A program made the position numbers and the translations under genes. Under the pieces are notes generated by a model. The model saw only the letters and a program-made list of their open reading frames with translations, did not search any database and had not been told where the DNA came from. DNA of 64,000 bases from contig NC_058056.1 in assembly GCF_020085105.1 (NCBI RefSeq), positions 20,198,429 to 20,262,428 of the forward strand, in the 5' to 3' direction. This document shows, in pieces, positions 1 through 27,508 of this stretch. This stretch comes from Siniperca chuatsi (lineage: Eukaryota; Chordata; Actinopteri; Centrarchiformes; Sinipercidae). Each line of letters opens with the position of its first letter. Position 1 is the stretch's first letter.

Positions 1-2392
1 GCTGACTGCATGTTGGCCACTGGCCAGAGTGTTTTGTAGAACAGAAAAGTCTTCAGATTTACCAGTTTTCCTCCAGTGGTTTGTGATGATAGGCACTATA
101 CTATTATATTTAATTATAGAAGTACATCGTATGTCAGTTTCAACAACTGGTTGCCATTCACAGTGCTGCTAAGCCATTGCTATGAGTCTTTCTCCCTTAA
201 TTATATTTGTGTAGCAGCTTACAGCTTGAAATGCATTAGTTTGTTTGCTTTGCTGAATTTTGTGAGCAAGAGATAAGTAAATGAATTTAATTGAAAAAAT
301 GAGTTAATTTTATACTTTACTTAATTTCAGCAAAGATTTTGTGAAGTGTAACTGTTTCAGTTTGGACTTTAAAACACAGATGTACTTGAGAAATTTGGCT
401 TATTTTGTTAAATAAAAAGAATTTGTGTAGAAAAACAAGTTTATACTCAACATAGTATTGGTATCAAAACCTGACCAGCGACAGACTAGTTAGTTAGCTT
501 GGAGTCTTTGACTGGCCCTACGCCCTGCACCTGCTCGACATGTTGCAAGGCCCCGACAACTGGAAGCTGAACTATATATCAAATACAACATTAAAACAAG
601 CTTTAAAATTCATTGGCGAGATATATCAGAATTTTGAAGGATCATAAAGAGAATAACATTGTCCCAACTTGTGTGAAGTGATATAACAGATGTTTCGCTA
701 TAATAACAATAACCCTTTTATGTGTTAAGTAACAGTGTTATAAAAACAACAGCGGTAATTATCAGTGTGAGCAGTGATAGCTGAGGAAAACTGGCTCTTC
801 CTGAATTGTTCTCCAGCTCAGAACTACACATGCAGCTGTCTGACTTGATTGCAGGCTATTTGTCATACTTTCAGCTGCTGTGATGTACTTTACAACACAG
901 ACATGAATATGTCTGGAGGGCAGTATAACAACTAACCAGGTGGTTCATACATTTACATACATTCTTATCTATTTTAATGTTTCACCCTTTTGGCATTTGT
1001 AGAAAACAGCTAATTTAGCTCTGACAGACATCATCAATCTATTTAAGGTTTTTTTTATATCAACTTTTTTATCATTTCACACTGTTTAATGCAAATTCTG
1101 CTCAAGAATAGTTTTTTCTTGTAACTCAAAAGCACAAACTTTAAACATGCATACAGTCAGAGGTGTCAAAGCACAGAATGACACATTTGCTGAGTTCTTG
1201 GTGCTTTCAGGCCGTCTGGAGGATTGACCCTCTCATTTTCCATTCACAGGATGATCCCTCAGGCCAGTAGGTCCACCAAGATTTAAGTTAATTGAATCCA
1301 TTTAAATCCAAACTAGTCCACTACCCTCAAGCATTCAGGTTTCACCCCAGATACTGCTGCATTACTCATCAGGGATAAACCACAGATGAGTGAAGAGTAG
1401 TGACAACTCACTCTTTGGCCTTACAGCATCTTAACACTGTCGTAAAGTGTGGTGGTAAAAGTATAGTGAGGACACCACAGTGTGCCAGGGAGCAGATACG
1501 CAGCATGGTTTACAGTTACAGATAACAGCTGAGGCTGATTTGGGTCAAATTCTCCACAAGCCGAAACTGTCAAGATAAATTGTTTTGAAAAAACAATGAA
1601 AGTAATAAATGGCTGTAGAGCAGAAAATGACTTCATTTGAGGTCTGTACTGGGTATGTTGCTACGGAAACCAACCGTGTAAAGACTAGTGCTTTGTAGGG
1701 GTTAGTATGCATTTGCGCAGACAGAACGTTCGATCAGTTTTTAATAATAGCCTGCCAAATTATTGCACCGACCACTTTTGAATGTAGCCACACAGAACAA
1801 GCGAAAGAGGTATAAAAGTTAATCCACTTCAGCCTGAGCTCGATGTAACATCAGCTCAGCAAGTCAGCAGCTATAATGTGTAGAGACTGGAGAGACAAAG
1901 TTAAGCAGCTTTAGCTTGTGCCAGTCAGTTAGAGCTCTGCAGAGCAGTACATTTGCTGAGCCTATGGCTGAAATATAAAGAGAGAATAATACCTTCCCAA
2001 TTTCTACTAGTAGAATTTTCTTCAGTCCGGCTCCGCTAAGCACTGTCTTGTTTTAATTATGGACTTGTCAAAAGTTCATTAAGTAATATAGTGGGTAGTT
2101 TTCTCTTAACTGGCTTTCACTCTTACCCAGCTTTTTTGTTTGCTGTAAGGACAGTGATTTTGCTTTAATACTGATTATTTGTTTGGAGTCATGATTTAGA
2201 ATCTCCCTAAATAGCTTATTTATGTCGCATTAAGTTTTCCCTTTTTCCTGTCTGTTTGAAGAGCTGAGGTGAATTTGAGGAGATAGTGAGGAAACGCAGT
2301 CCCTGTGGCATGCAGTCGTGTTGTTATCTGTGTGCGCTCTTTAGAAGAAGCTCTTTAGAGTAAAATTATTTTGCAGATATGTTGAGCAATTC

Positions 2393-2470
2393 AAAGTTCA
2401 AGTTTCTTTATTGCCCCACTAGGGGAAATTTGCAGCAAGGGAAGAAATGATGCATGGTATTGTGGTGGAA
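2393..2470. repeat. Possible retroposon 3' fragment
   Basis: The stretch reads as a 'tttctttattgccccacta' block followed by 'ggggaaatttgcagc', which resembles 3'-end fragments common in fish genomes ('tttattgtcccc...ggggaaattt'). Only this short block is recognisable and I see no flanking target duplication. This is memory-based recognition. Confidence 0.3.
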
Positions 2471-5400
2471 TGCATAAAGGGGAAATGCTTCTTAGCTGTA
2501 TGGAAGTATTTGTATTTATTTTTTTTGTACATTGTCCAAGTATACACTAACATGTAAAGTGTTACACGTCTGGGGCTTAAGATAGTCAGCACTTTCTGTA
2601 TGGGACCCAGACTGACTAAATGCAGTGTATCTCTGTGACAGTTTACTAAAACAGATAATAACACTCTTGTCATGTGGAAACCCATCAATAATTTACCTGT
2701 TATCTGCTATCTGGTATCCACTAAGACTCTTGGAGCTGCTGCAGAGGAAATTCTGTAAGACTAAATTGTTCTGAAATGGGTCATAATGAAGCCACAGATG
2801 ATCATTTTAATTATAATTATTAGCTACCTTGTTGGCTCTTGAAGCTATCAAGTCCATTCCTGACATTTGAGAGTACTCACATCTTACCCTGCTACTCTGA
2901 AGCTTGGGGTACATTTCATTTGATTTTAGGGAATTTTATTTTTAATTGAAGAAACCTAATTTTCACCAGTCTGAGCACAGACTTTATGGCACTACTTATC
3001 CAAAAAGGATATACGAAGTGAGCTGGACAGAAACAAAATGGTGTGCGAAAATAATTAGGACCACCTTCCTAATCCTGATTTATAAATTACACTTGTGCTC
3101 TTCCAGTTTCAAGTTCCTAAGTAGAATGTAGATTTTAGCATATTTTGCTGAAATGTCTTGTATATCTCTGCTAAAATGTTTATTATTTATTTGTGTTTTA
3201 CTGCATTGTGAATGAATTGTGGGAAGTCCTGTTGACAATCTGTCCTCTTGTGAGCTTGAATCTCTTTGTGCTTTCAACAGCAGCACACTCTGATGTTTTG
3301 CTTCGTGCCAGCTACCTACCTGAGGTGACACCAACACTATAAAAACAGGCTAATTGTGTATTGTAGCCTAATTAACATGACAATAAAGGCATTGACTTGC
3401 AAACAGCTGGTAACTCTTTGATAAAATACACTGAAAGCAAGCTTTCCTTTTCAGCCTTCACACACCAGCGCAGAGAATCAATCTTAGTGGACTTTACAAC
3501 GTTCTGATACATTTATCTCTGTCAGGTTGTCTTGAGTTGTTTGTATTTCCAATCTTACAATTCATTTCCATATAAATGACCAATATATTATACAAGGAAT
3601 CTATTTTTTCCCTGGGTTATTCTCCAAAATAATTCTTTCAGTTCATCTTTCCCATTATTTGTTGATTTTTTTTTTTGTCTGTTTTTCTACTTTGTTCTGT
3701 CCTAATCCCATTTTATAAATTTACATATTCCTCTCCTAGGTGGCCCCAGTGGGAAGTGTTATTACCCAGCTTTACTCACCAGTGCAGGATCACTGTCTCA
3801 TATCCTGAAATATTGACTGTAGAGACAGAAATAGTACATGAGTCTCGATTGGCTTTATTGATGGCAACACATACAAAAGGACATGTCTGGGCAACCAATC
3901 CTGTGTTTTTCTGTCTCAAACACTGCACAATTGTAGCCCACAGTATTGGGAACAGGAGCTTACTACACTCCGTCTCTAGAGATAATGGCCAATTATAGCA
4001 CATGCAGTACAGGTTATAGTTGTCAGAAGAATCAGCCAGCAGGGACCACGGCCACAGGAAGGTGTGTGTGTGTGTGTGTCTGTGTCTGAGTTTTCAGCAA
4101 AAATATTTGCAAGACCAGCTCTTTTTGCAATTATCACCTTATTGTTAAATCCTCTTTGTGGTGCTTTAAAACCTTTTAACTAATTAAAGGGAGTGATTGT
4201 ACAATACCAAGTGCAACTCAGTGTTAGAGAAGAGCTTCAAGTATTATATGTCAGGGCTGCGTATCCACCTGTTTTGTGTATACATTATCATGTCATATTT
4301 GCAATATTGAAACATTTATATAAAGGTAAAAGTGTTGAGCCTCCAAGGCTACTGGCATCCACCTTGCTGAAGTGTCACTATTGCAAGTGATGCTGAATCA
4401 TTACCAGCTGCAGTGGTACTGTAGTGTGATTGACTCTGCACTCTCTGATCTCCCTGTAGAAGGAGAGAGAGGTTTCCTTTGGGGATCAGTGAAATAAGAC
4501 ATAATGATAAGCTGTATGCTATTTTGTGACAATCTTCCTGTTGCCGTAATGGTGTTGCTGTTCTTTTAGTACAGAGCTGTCAAGAGGTGCTTAATAGTTT
4601 TGTAAAGGACTCCTCTGGTGTTAGTGAAAGTGTCATTTTGGTATATTTCCTTTTATGACATTGGTGTTGTTTTTATTTTTGCCTTGAGAGCAGTATTTTT
4701 AATGTCATATTTGTGAGGAATGATGAAGCCAGATTATTATACACTATTTTTGGCCAACATTTCACCCATTGATTGTCATAGCACTGCCGCATAACTAGCT
4801 GGATGTGTAATACATTATCAGGTTATGTCATGCATTCATTATACCCAACATAATTCTGTTTACACTCTATTATTAGCTCAGTGATATAGCCCGATGACAG
4901 AAGTTTGCCTGTGGAAATTGTTTTGCCTGCTTGAACATAAAGTGCAAATTTGTCTAGCTACAACAAAAGGAGTCTATTGCTATGCAATCATTCTATAGCC
5001 AAAGTAATCCTGTTACTACTTCTTCTTAATAGTGACACTAGTGGCAAGGGGAAACTCTGCACTGGGAATGGCTTTGCAAGATCACAGAATCCAAATTTGT
5101 GCAGTAACGATTACTGAGCCTATTTTCAACTTGCTCCATGTTGTCTGCACTATCAATAACTTTTTTCTCCTTCTGGTGGTACCTTTTGGCAGACCTATTT
5201 AGAAGTGTTCAGAAAACGGTACTACATTGAAAAACCAAAGCGCTGCGTTGATGGGGGCACTTGTTTCAGGTACTGTTGAGATGGTGTACAATCCAGGAAG
5301 GCCAGTTTGAGAAATAGATACAGTTGTTTTTCATGCTTATCAGATGCCAAAACTTTGCACAATGGTTTCTAATTGACTAGATTTTACAACTCTTTATTAT

Positions 5401-5929
5401 ACTGTTATTACAGTAACTATTATTTTAGTCTCTTGTCATCACAATCGCAAGGGAAACCTTGGGAACCTAGAAATATTTAAATGACAAATGCTGTGCTTTT
5501 CAAGATGACGCTGCATTGTGTTGTGGCAAAGTTAAGATAGGTTCAACTTTTTTACTGGGCAACCCTGTGGGGGTTTTTTCTGCCAGACCCCAGTTTTGCA
5601 GGACAACACTGCGTTTTTTTTCCTGAAGTCACCTAGCATCCTTGCTTTTATTTCACACTTTATCCATAAATCTCTCTGGACATTATTGCACCATTTTTAG
5701 GTTAAGATTTGTTGTAAAATTTTAGCAATATCATGAATGGGATTGAATGGTGTCCATAAGTAAGGAAACACCAGGCTTCATTTTAGCTAACTATGTGACG
5801 AATGTGTGTGGACATCAACAGAATTGTCTTAGGGAGAGAGAAAAATATCTGAAAAAAACTTTTTCCAACACTGGAGGAGTCCTGTAAGAGCCAGTAAGCC
5901 AGATTTCATGGAGCACTGATTGGATCTGT

Positions 5930-6150
5930 AACTGGTCCCGTTCTCTTCTGCTAGCCCCCCCCCCCACTGCGGTCCCTCCTGTCTTCACTCAGCCAATCAA
6001 ATATGCCGTCACCGCCGGGCTTATGACCCACACCAGTTGCTATAGCAACAACGGCCTGCCTCCTAGAGAACATATCATGCATGTTAAGTGATTCTCCGAT
6101 GCTCGCTCGCTGTCTCTCTGTCTAGCACTCTCTCTTAAGTAGACACACAC
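5930..6150. promoter_or_regulatory. Promoter-like island with CCAAT box and palindromic X-box-like motif
   Basis: In an AT-rich 12-kb stretch this segment is GC-richer and contains CpGs, a poly-C tract, a CCAAT element ('agccaatcaa', about 5,991-6,000) and, about 40 bp further, the perfect 14-bp palindrome GTTGCTATAGCAAC at 6,036-6,049. One half matches the RFX X-box half-site RGYAAC, while the other differs at one base from GTNRCC. A (CA)n repeat follows. It is a candidate site for the upstream noncoding STAG1 exon, but no donor can be assigned and it could serve another transcript or be an enhancer. Confidence 0.35.
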
Positions 6151-7035
6151 ACACACACACACAGAGGATGGAGTTACTCAACAGACCAGAGATAGTTATG
6201 AGGGTTTGTTTTAGTACCTCTGAAGCAGCACTTAAAACTGCATCGCCTAACCCCCAGTGTGTCTCTTTAAGCTACAGAGTGGCTACAGTTACATGCTGAA
6301 TATCTAAATGAATTTCCTACCACTTATAAACTAGATAAAGTGCTAGATAAAGTTTTTGTGTATTTTTGTGTATAAAATCGGAATAAAACTCAACTGCTTG
6401 ACATGTGTTTATGTGTAGATAACACAGCATTGTAGCAACAAAGATGTGTATGTCTCACAGCAGTATAAAAGTTTTTACTGTCCTTTAACATCCCAGCAAA
6501 ATATTCTGCTTTTCCTTCTGTTTAGTTCACTGTTTTCCAGTCAACCTAAAACTTGTAGATCTCCAATATGAAATTTGTATTACCCGGTGTTCAGTTTTTG
6601 GACCATATTTTAGAGATTTTCAGACACTCACCACCACCTCTGTGTCAAAGCAAAACAACCTGCACACAACTTTATTTGTTCCAAACAGAGAAGTCCACAT
6701 TACAGTTTATATGGCTATTAGCTTCTAATGTTCCCCATAAACCAGACAGACTTTCTGTTTGCCCGGCCTTTCTGTTCGAAGTGGCTGAATGAAGTTTTAT
6801 TATTCTAACTGGGCTGTAATTCATTTTATTTATTTAGGGAATATTAGATTCAGCCTAGGTGAAGTTTCTGGACAGCTTTGTTAGAGATCAAGCTCCCCTG
6901 GTCCTGTTTTACACCCTTTGAGATGAAATGTACAGACACAAATATAGTCTGTCACACCACCTGGAATGTCAGGGCAAATGTTTTGAAATGCTTGAAGTAG
7001 AGAGGCTGGCCCCAACCAGCTACTAGCCATACAAC

Positions 7036-7130
7036 TAGGGCTGGGTGATATGGCCAAAATCTTCTATCACGGTATATGTAATTTTATGTCACGATAACGG
7101 TATATATAACGATACAGTAATTGATCATGT
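7036..7130 (+). repeat. Fish interspersed repeat fragment ('gggctgggtgatatggcc' type)
   Basis: The segment starts with 'tagggctgggtgatatggcc' and continues with alternating 'cacggtatatg' and 'cacgataacggtatat' stretches. This matches a dispersed teleost repeat whose copies begin 'gggctgggcgatatggacc'. Recognition is from memory of fish genomes. A related shorter fragment may lie at about 39,426-39,540 in MSL2 intron 1. Confidence 0.55.
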
Positions 7131-8007
7131 GAGAATCCAGCTCTGACTTACATAGCCTGTCCCAAATATATAGCAGAGACACAAAGCAGTGTTTCACCTA
7201 GGTTGACTGCTGTGGGGCAGAGCGGGTTAGGGGGGTATAACTGTCAAGGTTCATAGACAAAACAATTGATTTTTGCTAGTCACCATTATTAGCTTAAGCC
7301 TATGGCATTTTACACTGCATAAATTAGCCCAGCGGACATCTCCTCTGATCATAGCTTAACAAATTACATTACCACCATAAATGACAGCAAAACGCAGTAA
7401 AGACTCTCACACTTAGCTGAAATGAAACAAGTGCAAAATATTTCCTACATACAACTGTCTGCACTCTTACTGCCTGAATTAAACTCCTCTGCTGGCAGGG
7501 TTGTAAGTGATTATGTGCATGTACAAGTGTTACTTAGTGAGAACATTAGCCCTGTTTTGTACTATTAAATATAATTAGTTAATAATTAATTATAGTTAAT
7601 AATTAGTTAATTAGTTAACTTTTCTTATTTTTCTTTATTCTTTAAGGCAGCAGGTTAACGCTTTTGGGATATCCATGCTATGCTATACATTGAGCAACTG
7701 TGATTAGAGCTCACAATGCAGGTACTGAACGAGTGGTTTCAATATGACAGGAAGCCATGGTAAAATGTGTGGTTTTCCTAATGACGTTTTAGAGGTTGGC
7801 GCTCTTTACCTGCTGCTCTTCATCCAACCAGCTGACTGGGGTGGCTGTCTTTTTTTACCTTTACTCCCCTTGCAATATTTAAAACTGGTCCACATGCAAA
7901 AAGAAAGTGCTGAAAAATTTACATATTGTATATAGTATTATATATACCATATAGTATAGTGGATCAGAAGATGTGAGGTAACTGCCATCTATTAGATTAA
8001 AGTAAAC

Positions 8008-8065
8008 TAGAGCTGAAACAATTTGTCTATTTTCTTGATGGTTGTTTTAGTCTTCTGTCATGTAA
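8008..8065 (+). repeat. Fragment of the 'gctgcaactaa' fish repeat family
   Basis: A decayed copy beginning 'agagctgaaacaatttgtct' and followed by 'tattttcttgatggttg'. It resembles the start of the family seen more clearly at 20,535, 26,947 and 49,810. Confidence 0.35.
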
Positions 8066-8552
8066 TACCTTTGGGTTTTGGATTGCTGGTCATACATACA
8101 AACACGTTTGAACTAGCATTTTCTCTCTAACTTGCATGACCACACATGTTGATCAGTTAACCGGGACAACACCGCTCAGTTTAAGGCACAGACGGGCACA
8201 GTTGGTGCTCCTGTACAGAACCATAATACCATGGGTCAGTTCAGTGCTCTTATTCCCATGTCACAGCGCAGCCAAAATGTTCTAAACTGAGCGAACAGGA
8301 AAGTGGCTTTACATGTATAATTTATTATTCTGCATTGGCAGTAACTGTTGTTATTTTAAAACTGGGATTTATTTATTTTGTAGAGTTTGTTTGCATTCAT
8401 ACCATTAGTAAACAGCATTGAACACAGAAAGGGCAAGAGAGGTGCAAAGTTAATGCGGTTGGCAGCTTATATTCTGTCTTCCAAAATTGAGGAACAGTTC
8501 AGGAGACTCACTGCAAATTATTCATAGCCTCCTGTTGAAGCCGCTACAATCT

Positions 8553-8555
<3 letters not shown>

Positions 8556-8607
<52 letters not shown>

Positions 8608-8716
8608 TGAGAAAGCCAGAGAGAGTGCCAGTGTATCGAGAAAATGAGGAAAGCCAATGTGCATCGAGGATTATTTAGTTGTTGGTCGATAATGGGTCAG
8701 GCAGGCTCCCAGCTTT

Positions 8717-8763
<47 letters not shown>
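8556..8763. repeat. Inverted pair of dinucleotide microsatellites, (TG)n ... (CA)n
   Basis: A (TG)n tract of about 48 bp (8,556-8,603) and a (CA)n tract of about 45 bp (8,719-8,763) lie in opposite orientation about 115 bp apart. The symmetry continues inward: GTGTGAGAAAGC at 8,605-8,616 is the reverse complement of GCTTTCTCACAC at 8,712-8,723. Transcribed or single-stranded, this could form a stem of roughly 50 bp with a loop of about 95 nt. Confidence 0.8.
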
Positions 8764-8765
<2 letters not shown>

Positions 8766-10913
8766 TCGCTGTTCCTCTCTTTCTGTGTAACTCAGGACTG
8801 GAAAAAAAAACATGTCGCAAGAATTGATTCAAATGAAGATAATCTGATGATAAAAAAGAAGAGCAAGGCACTGAGATTTAACAGTCTGTGAAGTACAGAG
8901 GGGTGGAGGTGGCAGTGGCATCTCCAGCAGTGGAGGGGAGAGTTGGCAGGTGGGACAGTGGTGAAATTACATAATAAGAGCAGTCCTGCCTCCTCTCTTT
9001 TGTGCTCTGTCAGTCATCTGAAGCTGCACGACTGTGGCTTTATCCACTTATTTTGCTACATTTTGTGATTGCTCATTATTAATTAGTTATAAAGTTATGC
9101 TAATTACCAGTCTCAAGTGTCAGTGACTGGAGGAGCAATATCATTTCACTGTGCGTATGGTGTCTTGCATCTACATTTTGATTATTTTCAGCTATAACTG
9201 TCTCTTTAAATGATGTGAAGAGTTTTAGTGGGATTAATCCGCAAAGTAAAATCACTTAAAATGATTAGACAACACTAAATGAGGTGGTAATTCATTAACA
9301 CCAGCATCTTTAGTCATTGTCCTGTTAATTACTGTCAGACTTACTGTCATTCTCTTACCACTTCTCCACAACAGGGATAATTTAGAGTTTAACGTTTTTT
9401 CCATCATAGTTGGTTTTTGACAGGAATCTGTTCAGAACCTCAAGCGTTTCGTAGGTGTTCCTGTCTCCACGTTGTTTACCTTTACTGGAAGGATTTTTGT
9501 TTGTTTGTTCAGATCACATCCCTCTGTCCCAATTCAAGTTCTCAGTTTGTTTGTACTGTATCTGTGCCCCAGGCCTTAGTGGGTAGACTTTGTAGAGAAC
9601 AAAACAGCCAGGATGAGGGAAATTAGTCTCTCCTAGGTTACCTGTATAAATATACTGTGGGCACTAACTTTGTGAAAACCCGGTACATTACAATTGTTAA
9701 ATGATTTATAGGAGGGATGTGATTTTTTTATGTGCTCTGTGTGCAGGTGGAATATCTGTTATCTAAATGAATGGTTTTATAGACTATTAAATATAGCATT
9801 TTAATTCTTACATTCAGTTTTAAAAATATTAAAATGTTTGATGAGAAATTAAAGCAGTCATGTTGTTTGTAGTGTTTTATGAAATGTTAATGGTTGTTTT
9901 ACTTTTAAATGTTTTCAATAATAAGTTAGGTCTTGTTCTTCATTCTTACTGTCATTTTAAAAAGTATTTGAAAGTCTCAAATCTATTTAAATCTAAAAAG
10001 GAGAGAAAATAGCTTTGCATGCAGCATGTACTTCAGGGCTGGAGGTGAAGGCCTTAACACAGCCTTGAAGCACATGCTGTGCACAAAGTTTTTTTCTCTT
10101 TATTCACCTATTTACATCTCTGTTGATGAAACTTGTAAGCACCCTGTGTGTGACGTCCCTAAATTTAAGGAGTTCATATTCTTTTTAATTCTAGTATTCT
10201 ATGTTACGTTTTTCTGTTTCTCATAATTTCAAGTACTGCCTTTTTTCATGTTTAAGATTACATCACTTAAAACCTAACTGACTCACAGGAAAGTTTGGGC
10301 TATGTTAGCCATTGCCTTTTATTTTTATTCAGTTTGTTTTCCTAGATGTCAGCCTTTTCACATTGCATTCCCACAAACATTTTATTACATGTCCTTCTAA
10401 TGCTGATGCAGAGCTTATATGAGCAGAAAAACATCTTCAGGTTACATTTTAAAAAGCAGGTGGATTTGTCATCTTTATTGTGGCATTGTGCAAGTTAACA
10501 TTTCTGCCTTGTCCATCCAAGTTTTCGAATGCTGTTCCACAGATAGCCAGGATTATTTCCCTCACTATTTATATGTGCTGCCATGTCAGCAGAATCAGGC
10601 CTCTCTATCCTTTTGTAGGTTTAATGTCTGTGCAGCAGGAATATCAAGTGCCAAAACTGATCAGAAGCTTATGTGCATGCAAGCAGGTCAAATCCCAGCC
10701 ATTAACACCCTTCCACCTCTGTGAGCTCTGCCTATTGAAGTTGGAGCTTAGATGTATGAAAAAGGCTAACTTCTGATTTTATTAAATATTATTAGAACCA
10801 CCTAGACACCAGGATTACAGACTTTTAAAATAGAGGCTGTAGTTGTAATGATTGAAATCCTGTAATCACCTGGAGTCTCGTTCTCACAGTCTTGCCATTG
10901 AGCGAGTGAGCAA

Positions 10914-10919
10914 GTGTGT

Positions 10920-10958
<39 letters not shown>
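10914..10958. repeat. (TG)n microsatellite
   Basis: A nearly pure TG dinucleotide tract interrupted once by 'ta'. It lies about 1.2 kb upstream of the first visible STAG1 exon. Confidence 0.85.
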
Positions 10959-10959
<1 letters not shown>

Positions 10960-12194
10960 TGAAACAGGGGGCTCTCCTGCCCATGCTATTCCTCAGTACA
11001 AACACTGTGTGGAAGACTGTATTTAAATACACACTCTCTTAGCCTGCCCCCTACTGTTGCCCAGACCTACTTTCAAACACACACGTATACACTCACACAC
11101 ACTCTGGGGAAAATACACCCTTAAAACACTTTGTAGGTGAACAGAACTGGACTGGAACCGAGCTGTGAGTTAAATGAGTGTTAAAGGATTTTTCTAAGCC
11201 TACTTTCCCCAGTTAAAACTCAATTAAGCAGTTTGGAGATAGACTTTAGGCAGAGGACTTTGTGGATCATACTGCCTCTTGTGGTTAAGTGTGGTAATGC
11301 TCCTCTTATGCTCTTTGCTCTCATTAGCATATGAACAGGTTAATAACAAATGTTATAATTAACTTAGCTGCCAGTCCAATGAGAATTTACCCTCTCTCTT
11401 TAGCTCTGGCTCCAAGGCATTTTGGGATGGATTCACTGAGTTTGCATCAATTGTGGCACCTGGGAATTTTCACAACTCAGTAAATATTTATTTCCAGCCT
11501 TTGTCTAACAAACACTATGTTTCACTTTGATTATGTCATAGCACCTCTCTGCCGTCTGTATAATTCTACTTTCACAAAGTTTAAATAGTGCAATGTCACA
11601 CTTTATCTTTGATCTTATTCTTAATTTAATAGAGGAAGCTTAATTTATGTGTTATGGTAAATTTCTAGCAGTTTTCAGGAGTTTTTCTGAAATTGTTTAA
11701 CAACAACACTTCTGTGCACAAATCCTCACTACACGTCCCACAATATTTTGCTGTTGTAGTTCTCAAAGTGGCCAGTTGGTGTCCTCCTCTCCCCATTTAC
11801 ACCTCAACAGCCTGCTCGACCAGAGTGAAAGATTGGACCGTCTCTCTCTGCTTTCAGTGACATTTTACAATTGTGACACTTTGGACACTGAGCCTTCACA
11901 CATCATATAAACGGTCAGTTGTTAACTAATGTTACAAACCATTTAGAGCAGTTATTTGTCACAGTTTTATTTAATAAATCATCAGCGATTTGAAGCGGAT
12001 CACTTCATTACTTCATTAATAACCTGACAGCGTCCGTTCATCTAAATCAGGCTTATGTGCACATGCTTAACTATCGCACAAAGTGTAGCTGCAACAGAGC
12101 ACATGTATCATTTATGGTTGTTACTGGTTGGATTTGTTTTGAAATGTATGTCTTAATAATCATTTTCTCTCTTTCTCTGTGTTTGTTGTCCAGG

Positions 12195-12384
12195 AGCTGA
12201 AGAGAGTTAAGTGCCAGCAAGTTGAGTGCAGACCGTCCTGGAGCCTCTCCTCCCTGCCCTTTCCTGAACTTTCCCCCAACCGAGCTGCTGTCTTGTACCT
12301 CCATCTTTGGACCTGAAACACACTCAGTCCTGAAGACGCACATAACCATAGTTACACACCTCACCACCATCCCCACTAAGCAGG
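12195..12384 (+). other. STAG1: STAG1 5' UTR part of the first visible exon
   Basis: A pyrimidine-rich tract ending 'gtttgttgtccag' gives an acceptor just before 12,195. The exon runs to 12,413, where the donor 'gtgagtg' starts, and carries the initiation codon at 12,385. No ATG in this leader precedes the start in frame. The acceptor implies a separate noncoding first exon farther left. Confidence 0.7.

Positions 12385-27508
<15,124 letters not shown>

Larger units (their letters stand above)
1..12194. other. Upstream region or leader intron(s) of STAG1; no recognised coding exon
   Basis: I see no exon of a recognisable protein on either strand here. Open frames are short and many run through dinucleotide repeats. 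The STAG1 exon at 12,195 begins with a splice acceptor, so at least one noncoding first exon must lie to the left, inside this stretch or beyond the window. The stretch is AT-rich with scattered microsatellites (about 4,061-4,080, 6,144-6,163, 8,556-8,603, 8,719-8,763, 10,914-10,958), a poly-C run near 5,956, fragments of fish repeats, and one GC-richer promoter-like island at 5,930-6,150. That it belongs to the STAG1 transcription unit is inference. Confidence 0.5.

Noticed and set aside
8487-8891. Small proteins with long Cys-Val or His-Thr runs
   Set aside because: These frames are translations of the TG/CA microsatellites and have no other support.
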